Of a DNA stretch of 64,000 nucleotides, positions 11,395 to 20,449 are shown in pieces; position 1 is the first letter of the stretch, and the number at the start of each line of letters is the position of its first letter. The stretch comes from Ceratobasidium sp. AG-K (Eukaryota; Basidiomycota; Agaricomycetes; Cantharellales; Ceratobasidiaceae). The DNA lies in NCBI GenBank assembly GCA_037039685.1, contig JAWNGF010000006.1:1364001-1428000 (forward strand). The letters are read 5' to 3'. The notes beneath the pieces were generated by a model, which was given only the letters and a program-made list of their open reading frames with translations, was not told the origin of the DNA and searched no databases. Both the position numbers and the translations under genes were made by a program.

Positions 11395-12206
11395 TTATTG
11401 AGATCCAAGGCCGTACAAAATGTTACGAATTCTTCTCCGAACCCTTCTATCTTTAATGATGCGCAAACTCCTCAAAAATATCAGTTCAAGATTTTCGTCC
11501 TCCAGAAACAACGCGTTGATTACTCCTAGTTCGTTGTACTGTTCGTATATGTAGTTACGATGAACGTCTTCAATAAAGAGTGTTAGGGACTCTAGTCTAA
11601 GCTGTTCCCTATGTTGTTCCTGTGTGAGTCGAGGTCTTGGTCCCACTGAAAAGGGTTGGGTGCGATGGTATTAAGGTGATTTAGAAGGTGGTAATCCTGA
11701 TTAATAGGAATACGCACTTCTGCTGCTTGATGACAGTATTTGCCCTTGATTTTATCTTTAAGGGTTTCGATAGTACGCCACTGTCGTTTGTTGTTGCTGA
11801 TGAGATTTTCGACCTTTCGAGTGTGTTTTTCTTGGATTTTTATAAGTTGGTCGCAATTTTCGATCAAGACACGGGTTTGTTCTTGCAATCGCTCGACTTC
11901 GATATTAGTGTCCGCTAGGTTTATGCTTTGGACACGATCTTGATCGGCTTGTTGCTTGTTTGTATTGTCAAGGTCAATTTCGATGAACTCAAGCCTTGAA
12001 TGGAGGGATTGGTAATCGGCTTCAAGTTGATTGTGGTTTTCGTTGTTTCTGGTACGTTCGACCCTTAAATCCTCTGCCTGTTCAACTTGATCTTCTTCTA
12101 GCACTTCAATTCGACTGTTTAATTCGTCGACTTTGGTGTCTAGATCAAGTACGAAGTCCTTTAGTCTAAAGACTGCTTCGCAGAGGCTAAAAAATGCGGG
12201 GAACAC
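11395..12206 (-). CDS. Accessory coiled-coil open frame(s) upstream of gag, copy 1
   Basis: From 12206 to 11592 a 204-codon frame stays open, starting at GTG with no ATG in frame. It is rich in Glu, Gln, Asn, Leu and Lys with heptad-like spacing (VDELNSRIEVLEEDQVEQAE), typical of a coiled coil. A second frame (11646-11395, 83 codons, also GTG-initiated) overlaps its end and is very basic near its C-terminus (IKDRRVRRRIRN). Both occur at the same place in copy 2 (14400-15014, then to about 15210) without stops in the first. I know no named domain here. Expression would need a non-AUG start, or splicing to an upstream ATG, and perhaps a frameshift between the two. Function is unknown; a structural role beside Gag is only a guess. 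Confidence 0.55.
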
Positions 12207-12675
12207 TTTTAAGGTTAATTAGTTAGTTACTAATTAGTTCCTTTTTAGTGCGTACTGATGTAAACGATGAGTGGATGTGGTTCTTGATGGATGAGAGTGT
12301 TAACTTGGGTGGTGCTCCGACCACTTTCCAGTTTTTTCTTGAGAGGATCTGGCTTCCTCGAGATGTTGTTTTTGGATGTGAAGGGTGCTAGACGCTAAGC
12401 TTTTGCTTTATATACTCCTTATCTGATCTTATCAGTTATCAACAGCCTTGGGCGGGCGTGATAGCGACAGTGTATAACAGAGTAAGGGTGTATTTAGCTG
12501 ACTAAAGCCGCTATGACCCGAAAGAGGATAACGATTGGGTTCACTGACAGCGTATAGCGACGTGGGACTACTGGTCTATATCAAGTATAGCTCTTTGTCC
12601 GTTGTACTATGCCCGTTTTCCCGTGTACGTTCTATCTACTTGGTGGAAAAGCAGGGGCTTAAGGCCAATGCTAGA
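12207..12675 (-). other. Untranslated leader of retrotransposon copy 1
   Basis: About 470 bases between the primer-binding site and the accessory frame. On the minus strand it holds a TATATAA-type box near 12405-12415, equivalent to 14194-14200 in copy 2, and no long open frame. Confidence 0.6.
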
Positions 12676-12689
12676 AAGGCTTGACCTAA
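12676..12689 (-). promoter_or_regulatory. Primer-binding site, copy 1
   Basis: On the minus strand TTAGGTCAAGCCTT directly follows the 5' LTR. It lacks the TGG that would pair with a tRNA CCA end. Its last 12 bases are the exact complement of AAGGCTTGACCT in the same LTR (plus-strand coordinates 12805-12816), 33 nt downstream of the LTR TATA box (12843-12849). That is where the transcript should begin. Confidence 0.75.
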
Positions 12690-13099
12690 TGTCCCGACTT
12701 GGGTCAATTAGGTGTATATAAAGTTAAGGGGTTTGACTTAGGCAAGTCTTAGAACCCAAGGAGTAGTGATAGTGAGATTGATTGAGCAAGTCCTAATGGA
12801 GAGGAGGTCAAGCCTTGTCGTTAACCGGCTTGACCTCTGGGTTTATATACATGAGGGTTCAGTGCCACGTCATCATCTATCAGTGTGAGAAAGCCGAGTA
12901 CATCCGATGATAAGCGAGATAAGAGATATGACTCGACATTCTGGAAGTTCCGGAAGCATCACTAATATCAAATGAAAAGACAAATACGTCACATGATACA
13001 AATTAGGTGCCAGAGGACATTTGTACCAAAAAAGGAAAGTGTTCGGAAAAAAAGATATAAAATCAGAATTAAATGTCTGAGCTTAGTCAGCTCATGACA
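12690..13099 (-). repeat. 5' LTR of retrotransposon copy 1
   Basis: 410 bp, with two differences from the partner LTR at 6164-6573. It contains TATATAA (on minus, 12849-12843) and an 11-bp inverted repeat around the predicted start site. The target duplication GACCC follows at 13100-13104. Confidence 0.95.
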
Positions 13100-13495
13100 G
13101 ACCCCCATGCTCCAAATCCTTCACAATGGTCTGATACCCCTAAATCATCCCCTGGATCGGGATTGGATAAAACAGAAAAAGCAGGAACTACACCCTCCAA
13201 GCCAGAAACTGTGTGTGCAAGTGCAAACCTAGCCTCAGCAGCAGTTTCTGAAGTCCCTGAAGCTGGCGACTCTGTATTACTGAATGCTTCCCTCAGCAAT
13301 GTGCTCCCTCTGTGCAATGACGCTCAATTTTGGGAACTATTGACCAATTAGTGAGTTTACGTTGCTATTTTGCTTTGGCACTCTGGCTCAGGGTGATACT
13401 AGCTGCACCGTTGAGGGATGTGAGAATGCCAGATACAAACTGTTCAGCTGGATGGTCAACTACGCACTTGGAGCACTTGCCAGAGTGGATAACAG
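13100..13495 (+). pseudogene. FunK1 kinase copy A, segment 2
   Basis: Continuation of the interrupted kinase between the two retrotransposons, matching 48350-48740 of copy B. It holds the end of the first exon (KAGTTPSKPETVCASANLA region), an intron with acceptor at about 13392, and the start of the second exon (DTSCTVEGCENARYK). It begins with one copy of GACCC (13100-13104) and ends with one copy of AACAG (13491-13495), the target duplications of the two elements. The reading frame continues at 20450. Confidence 0.85.
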
Positions 13496-13911
13496 TGTCA
13501 TAAGCTGACTAAGCTCAGACATTTTATTCCGATTTTATATCTTTTTTTCCGAACACTTTCCTTTTTTGGTACAAATGTCCTCTGGCGCTTAAACTTGTAT
13601 CATGTGATGTATTTGTCTTTTCATTTGATATTGGTGATGCTTCCGGAACTTCCAGAATGTCGAGTCATGTCTCTTATCTTGCTTATCATCGGTTGTACTC
13701 GGCTTTCCCACACTGATAAATGATGACGTGGCACGGTTCCCTCATGTATATAAACCCAGAGGTCAAGCCGGTTAACGACAAGGCTTGACCTCATCTCCAC
13801 TAGGACTTGCTCAATCAAATCCTCTAACTATCACTATTCCTTGGGTTCTAAGACTTGCCTAAGTCAAACCCCTTAACCTTTATATATACCTAATTTACCC
13901 AAGTCGGGACA
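13496..13911 (+). repeat. 5' LTR of retrotransposon copy 2
   Basis: TGTCATAAGC...TCGGGACA. Contains a TATA box (TATATAA at 13747-13753) and, 33 nt later, the predicted transcript start AAGGCTTGACCT (13780-13791). An inverted repeat GAGGTCAAGCC / GGCTTGACCTC spans about 13760-13792. Confidence 0.94.
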
Positions 13912-13925
13912 TTAGGTCAAGCCTT
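13912..13925 (+). promoter_or_regulatory. Self-complementary primer-binding site, copy 2
   Basis: TTAGGTCAAGCCTT directly after the LTR. Bases 13914-13925 are the perfect reverse complement of 13780-13791, the predicted 5' end of the element's RNA. This is the arrangement used for self-priming in the Tf1/sushi group of Ty3/gypsy elements. Confidence 0.75.
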
Positions 13926-14399
13926 TTAAAAAAAGCATCAGCCTCAAAGCTCCTGCTTTTTCCACCAAGTAGATAGAACGTACACGGGAAAACGGGCATA
14001 GTACAACGGACAAAGAGCTATACTTGATATAGACCAGTAGTCCCACGTCGCTATACGCTGTCAGTGAACCCAATCGTTATCCTCTTTCGGGTCATAGCGG
14101 CTTTAGTCAGCTAAATACACCCTTACTCTGTTATACACTGTCGCTATCACGCCCGCCCAAGGCTGTTGATAACTGATAAGATCAGATAAGGAGTATATAA
14201 AGCAAAAGCTTAGCGTCTAGCACCCTTCACATCCAAATCAACATCTCGAGGAAGCCAGATCCTCTCAAGCAAAACTGGAAAGTGGTCGGAGCACCACCCA
14301 AGTTAACACTCTCATCCATCAAGAACCACATCAACCTGTCGTTTCCATCAGTACGCACTAAAAAGGAACTAATTAGTAACTAACTAATTAACCTTAAAA
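13926..14399 (+). other. Leader of retrotransposon copy 2 with a second TATA box
   Basis: No long open frame. A good TATA box (GAGTATATAAAGC; core 14194-14200) lies ~200 bases before the accessory coiled-coil frame and outside the LTR, so the leader may carry its own promoter. The same box is present in copy 1. Confidence 0.5.
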
Positions 14400-15210
14400 G
14401 TGTTCCCCGCATTTTTTAGCCTCTGCGAAGCAGTCTTTAGACTAAAAGACTTTGTACTTGATCTAGACACCAAAGTCGACGAATTAAACAGTCGAATTGA
14501 AGTGCTAGAAGAAGATCAAGTTGAACAAGCAGAGGATTTAAGGGTCGAACGTACCAGAAACGACGAAAACCACAATCAACTTGAAGCCGATTATCAATCC
14601 CTCCATTCAAGGCTCGAGTTCATCGAAATTAACCTTGACAATACAAACAAGCAACAAGCCGATCAAGATCGTGTCCAAAGCATAAATCTAGCGGACACTA
14701 ATATCGAAGTCGAGCAATTGCAAGAACAAACCCGTGTCTTGATCAAAAACTGCGACCAACTTATAAAAATCCAAGAAAAACACACTCGAAAGGTCGAAAA
14801 TCTCATCAGCAACAATAAACGACAGTGGCGTACTATCGAAACCCTTAAAGATAAAATCAAGGGCAAATACTGTCATCAAGCAGCAGAAGTGTGTATTCCT
14901 ATTAATCAGGATTACCGCCTTCTAAATCACCTTAATACCATCGCACCCAACCCTTTTCAGTGGGACCAAGACCTTGACTCACACAGGAACAACACAGGGA
15001 ACAACTTAGACTAGAGTCCCTAAAACTCTTTATTGAAGACGTTCATCGTAACTACATATACGAACAGTACAACGAACTAGGAGTAATCAACGCGTTGTTC
15101 TTGGAAGACAAAAATCTTGAATTGATATTTTTGAGAGGTTTGCACATCATTAAAGACAGACGGGTTCGAAGAAGAATCCGTGATATTTTGTATGGTCTGG
15201 GATCCCAATA
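14400..15210 (+). CDS. Accessory coiled-coil open frame(s), copy 2
   Basis: Counterpart of 11395-12206. The 204-codon frame (14400-15014, GTG first codon, no in-frame ATG) is unbroken and differs from copy 1 at about eight residues, although this element has stops in gag and pol. The small basic frame that overlaps its end continues to about 15210. Heptad-like Leu/Ile/Val spacing and high charge suggest a coiled coil. No named family recognised. Confidence 0.5.
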
Positions 15211-15237
15211 AATCTACCTGTTTTTCCCCGCTCAGAT

Positions 15238-16590
15238 ATGTCAAGAGCCCCATCACCTAGTCAAGGGGGATTTACCCAAATCTCAGCGACATCCGGACCC
15301 GAGGTAGTTGCACATGCAATCAATGCCTTAATAGACAAAGTGCGAAAAATTAACGGTCATATTAATGCCTTAAATGGTATCACCTCTACCCTAGAACAGG
15401 GGATCGACAATAACATTGCAGATATCCACGCAATTCAAAATCAAACTGCACAAATTGCACCCCTTCACCAATTAATGAATGCAGTGTCTCAGTCACTTGC
15501 AAACCTAGGGGCAACACCCTCCACCACCTCATCAACAACCACCCCAGGATACAAACTCAAAATGCATCCCCCAGAAGAATTTTCTGGAGATGTAGATAAA
15601 TTTGACGAGTTTAAGTCGCAATGTACCTTGTACATAAATCACACGTCGCCACAAGCAACCACAGAACAAAAAATCACTTATATCATGGGTTATTGCAAGG
15701 GGCCTGCCTATGTATGGATGCAACCTGGAATTGATGTAGACACAGCAAGAAGGGGAGCAACAAATTGGCTACACGACATGGATGAATTCTGGAACAAAAT
15801 GCAAGCTAGGTTTGGCGATGTTCACAAGATCGACCGATATAGACAATGATACAAGAAATTGATCCAGAAGAACTCTGTCCAAGATTATCTACGAGACTTC
15901 GTCACTTATTCATTGGTACTCGGGTACACTGATCGAGTACTTCGTGATGATTTCTATGACAGTCTTAAGGATGAAATCAAGATGGCCATGGTGTCACAGA
16001 ACTTTAAACCCCACAAAGTGACAAGGACATTCAACCAAGTTTGCGAAAGAGCCCTGGAAATTGACTCCACAATGAATGCTATTAACGCACCAAAGAAGTT
16101 GCAAAGCCCACAAACCACCACTTCGAAACAAAGTACTTCAAAGACAACCACAAGTACTCAAAACGCCTCACTAGGTCAAAGATTCAATGTAAACAATTGA
16201 GTCTTTATGTCAAAACCTACAGGGGGGGTGCAATACGGCAAAATCTCAAGCATTACCCAAAACGCCAAGAGCCGTCCAGTTCCACAGATCTCCTGGGATG
16301 ATGGGACAAAAGGAAATGTCCCTTTTGGAGCAATTCAAAGAGACACCCGAACCAGTAACCTCAACGCTCCTACCATCCAAACACCCAAACCGTCCACTCC
16401 TGCTAAAGACCCTAATGCAATGGATCTTGATGGAAAAGGAAAAGGACCAATGATCTGCTTCACCTGCGGCGGTAAGGGACACTCAGCAAGAGTCTGTCCT
16501 TCCAAGAACACAGCGTCAGGGTTTGAAGCCCAGATTGAAGAAATCTCTTCAGACATTGAATCGGGAAAAGACGTCACCGAGGCTTATTAA
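15238..16590 (+). pseudogene. gag: Gag, copy 2, with two in-frame stops
   Basis: ATG at 15238 (MSRAPSPSQGG). The first UGA falls after DRYRQ at 15847-15849, exactly as in copy 1. A second, private UGA lies at 16198-16200, where copy 1 reads NDQVF. The downstream part to TAA 16590 keeps the zinc knuckle CFTCGGKGHSARVC. The shared stop and the private stop therefore have different histories. Confidence 0.85.
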
Positions 16591-16625
16591 GGAGCCAAGT
16601 ACTCGGTGATATATTAGCTAGTAAT

Positions 16626-19600
16626 ATGGATGAACTAGAAATCATGTCAATATCAAATGAAAACCAATTATACCTTGATTTCACCGCTCATCCACTAGCT
16701 ACGGCTCCTGGTTCTAAGTCAGTTAACAGATCAAAAAGATTCTCTGGACAAGCACTTCTTGACTGCGGCGCAACCTCCTGTTTCATCAACCCTTCCCTAG
16801 CAAAAGAGGCAAACCTTCCCCTTTTCCAACACGAAAAACCCAAGACTCTGCGAGTTATAGACGGACGAGAAGTCTCATCTGGGAAAGTCACCCACTATAC
16901 CAAATTTAAACTTGTCATGGGAACACATTCCAGCGAAATAGAATGTCATGTTACAAACATTGGAAGACACCCTATCGTACTCGGGATGTCATGGCTCAAG
17001 AAACATAACCCACAAATTAATTGGAAGAATAGGACAATTGCATACACAAGCGAATTCTGCTCAAAAAACTGCCTAGAAGTCCCATCTACGCTCCAAATCG
17101 CAGCAGAAACTACATTACCAGAGGAATACAAAGAGTTCGCAGATGTGTTCGACGAGTCCAGACTAGAAGAACTCCCACCTCACAGGCCAACTGACATTAC
17201 GCTCGACCTCCTACCAGAAGCTAAACTAAAGCATGGCCCAATTTACAAAACATCCCCAGCTGAAGACAAAGAAATGAAGAAAGTACTAGAAACCCTTATC
17301 CGAAGGGGACACATTCAGATTTCTAAGTCTCCTTTGGCTTCCCCGGTTCTGTTTGTCAAAAAACCACATCCAGAAGATCCAAACAACCCAGAATTACGCT
17401 TTTGCGTTGACTACAGATATGTGAATTCGCTATGCAAATTCAACACAAGTGGAATACCCCTATTGGACCAATGGTTAAGGGCCCTGGAAGGATTTGTCAT
17501 TGGCACCACTCTAGACTTGGCACAAGGATTCCATCAAACCCGAATAGCAGCAGGCCATGAATGGAAAACAGCATTCAAAACTCAATACAGCATGTACGAA
17601 TGGAAAGTCATGCCCTTTGGTCTCAAAAACGCTCCATCAAGCTTCCAGTCCCTAATGAACTCTATATTCAGGGACATTATGGGGATTTTCGTACTCGTAT
17701 ACATTGATGATATCTTTGTTTTTTCCAAACGAGTCGAAGATCATCCAGGACACGTAAAGGAGGTGCTGAGAAGACTAAGGGAACACAAGCTGATTGCGAA
17801 ATTGAAGAAATGCAAGTTCCACCAAACCAAACTGGACTGGGTAGGATTGGTCATTTCTAATAAAGGAATCAAAACGGATCAGGAAAAGGTCACGGCGGCT
17901 ATGAATTGGAAAGCTCCCAAAAATGTTAAACAAGTTCAAGAATTCCTGGGATTCGTAAATTTCTATCGAAGATTCATTCAAGACTTTGCCGGCAAAGCCA
18001 GACCTCTGTACAACCTACTTAAGAAGGATCAAAAGTGGCAGTGGACAAGCAAAGAACAAGAGGCTATGAATGCACTAAAAGAAGCTCTTAAAGTGGCACC
18101 TGTGATGATGCAGCCCGATCAGAATAAGGAATTTTTCCTCGAGACAGATGCGTCGGGATTTGCCACAGGAGCAGTTTTATCTCAGAAGGATGAAGAAGGG
18201 AAACTACACCCTGTAGCTTTCCTTTCTAAATCATTAAATCCGGCTGAGCGAAACTATGACATTTTCGACAAAGAACTATTGGCAATAATTAGAGCTTTCA
18301 AAGAATGGCGGCACTTACTTCAAGGCACAGAAAAAGCCATTCAAGTGATAACAGATCACAAAAATTTGGAATACTTCTCATCATCCAAACAATTGAATCA
18401 ACGCCAAATCCGCTGGATGAATTTCTTGGTAGACTTCAACTTCCAAATCTTGTACAGGCCAGGAAGCCTAAACAAAAAGGCAGACATTCTCTCGAGGCGA
18501 TATGACCTAGAACCTTTGGGGGGGGTAGAGAACCAAGTTCTCCTCAAACCAGACATTTTCATTTCGGCTATTACCCCTGACCAGGAGATTAACGATCTAA
18601 TCAGACAAGCAATCCTTGAAGATTCCAGATTAGAAGAAGCCCACAATAAGCTGAGAAATGGAGAAAAAGTCAAAGATTGGGAATACAGAGAAGGACTCCT
18701 AATGTTCAAAGGGAAGATCTTTGTTCCCAAGGATGAAACCATCAGAAACCTGATATTGGAATTGCGCCATGACAATATTACAGCTGGGCATCCTGGACAA
18801 GCAAGAACATTAGAATTAGTCTCAAGAACTTACTACTGGCCAACCATGAAGAAATTTGTCAACTCTTATGTGTCACACTGCGAAACATGCATTTGAATTA
18901 AACCATCGAACCAACTCCCCACAGGACTACTGCGTCCTTGACATATCCCTGAGAGACCCTGGGAAGAGATCTCCTATGACATGATTATAGGGCTCCCAGA
19001 ATCAGAAGGATATGACGCAATCTTGACAGTAGTAGATCGGTTCTCCAAGATGGCACACTATCTCCCTTGCGAATCAACGGCCACAGCAGTAGACATAGCC
19101 AACATCTCCATTGCAAACATTTGGAAACTTCACGGCACCCCAAAAGCAACAGTCTCGGATAGAGGATCCACTTTCAACTCAAAGTTTATTAGGCATCTGT
19201 ACAAACGGTTGAACGTAAAACCTACCTTCAGCACAGCCTACCATCCAAGGACAGACGGACAGTCAGAATGAGCAAACCAAGTCGTTGAAATCTTTATCAG
19301 GGCTTTTGTCAACCATAGGCAAAACGACTGGGTGGCCCTGCTCCCTATGGCAGAATTTGCTTACAACAATGGAATCCAAGCATCCACTGGCAAAACCCCT
19401 TTCCAAATCTGCCAGGGTTTCAACCCTACAATGAACATTGGGGAAGAATCAGACTATACTGTTCCTGAAGCTGATGCCCATGCGGAATTCCTGTTGAAAG
19501 GATATGATGAAGTCAAAGCTGCCCTCATCCTAGCAAATCAGTCCTATAAATACTACTTTGATAAAGGAGCCAAAGAACCAGAAGAGATAAACCCGGGGGA

Positions 19601-20024
19601 TAAAGTCTGGCTTAATCATCAGAACATTTCCACAGACAGACCCTCAGTAAAACTCTCCCACAAAGTTTTAGGCCCTTACAAAGTAATGGAAAAAGTAGGA
19701 ACTCATGCCTTTAGACTGGAATTACCAAAATCAATGAAAGTTCATCCGGTCTTCCACGTCATGCTGCTCAAGAAACTCCACTCTGATCCCCATGGCCGCA
19801 AACCCACTCAACCACCCCCTATTTTCACACAAGATGGAGAGGAAGAATGGGAAGTCGAAGAGATCCTTAATTCCAAGAAAATCCGCCGTCAACTCCACTA
19901 TTACGTTAAGTGGAAAGGATACTCTCATGCAGACAACTCTTGGCAGTCAAAGGAAGATCTCAAGAACGCTCCTGAACTGGTAGATAAATTTCACAAACTC
20001 CACCCCACCGCGCCAGGCCCTTAG
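16626..20024 (+). pseudogene. pol: Pol, copy 2, broken by at least three stops
   Basis: ATG at 16626 and then the same protease (LLDCGATS), reverse transcriptase (VYIDDIFVFS) and RNase H as copy 1. The frame stops at TGA 18894-18896 inside the integrase zinc finger, where copy 1 has CGA. Further stops are at about 18941 (within LRPLHIP, TTA to TGA) and at about 19270 next to the catalytic Glu (within DGQSERANQ, CGG to TGA). After these the frame is open again to TAG 20022-20024 and includes the chromodomain. Two of the three stops replace a CpG-containing Arg codon, as expected from methyl-C deamination. Confidence 0.92.
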
Positions 20025-20034
20025 GAGGGGGTAA
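20022..20034 (+). promoter_or_regulatory. Polypurine tract, copy 2
   Basis: TAGGAGGGGGTAA next to the 3' LTR, overlapping the pol stop codon. It is identical to the tract in copy 1. Confidence 0.8.
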
Positions 20035-20449
20035 TGTCATAAGCTGACTAAGCTCAGACATTTATTCCGATTTTATATCTTTTTTTCCGAACACTTTCCT
20101 TTTTTGGTACAAATGTCCTCTGGCGCTTAAACTTGTATCATGTGATGTATTTGTCTTTTCATTTGATATTGGTGATGCTTCCAGAACTTCCAGAATGTCG
20201 AGTCATGTCTCTTATCTCGCTTATCATTGGTTGTACTCGGCTTTCCCACACTGATAAATGATGACGTGGCACGGTTCCCTCATGTATATAAACCCAGAGG
20301 TCAAGCTGGTTAACGACAAGGCTTGACCTCCTCTCCACTAGGACTTGCTCAATCAAATCCTCTAACTATCACTATTCCTTGGGTTCTAAGACTTGCCTAA
20401 GTCGAACCCCTTAACCTTTATATATACCTAATTTACCCAAGTCGGGACA
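20035..20449 (+). repeat. 3' LTR of retrotransposon copy 2
   Basis: 415 bp, partner of 13496-13911, followed by the target duplication AACAG (20450-20454). Confidence 0.94.

Larger units (their letters stand above)
6164..13099 (-). mobile_element. Full-length Ty3/gypsy chromovirus, copy 1 (young)
   Basis: A 6,936-bp LTR retrotransposon bounded by 410-bp LTRs (6164-6573 and 12690-13099) that differ at only two positions by my reading, with a perfect 5-bp target duplication GACCC (6159-6163 and 13100-13104). Order on the minus strand: 5' LTR, primer-binding site, ~480-base leader, a coiled-coil open frame, gag (with one in-frame UGA), pol (protease, reverse transcriptase, RNase H, integrase, chromodomain), polypurine tract, 3' LTR. 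It is inserted in FunK1 copy A, and the empty site matches 48350-48360 in copy B. Near-identical LTRs and an unbroken 1,132-codon pol point to recent insertion. Confidence 0.96.
13496..20449 (+). mobile_element. Full-length Ty3/gypsy chromovirus, copy 2 (decayed)
   Basis: A 6,954-bp element of the same family as 6164-13099, on the opposite strand. LTRs of 416 and 415 bp (13496-13911, 20035-20449) differ at about seven places, almost all C/T or G/A transitions plus one T-run indel. The target duplication AACAG is perfect (13491-13495 and 20450-20454). Gag and pol carry several stops, so this copy is probably not autonomous. It is inserted in FunK1 copy A 391 bp from the end of copy 1. Confidence 0.95.
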
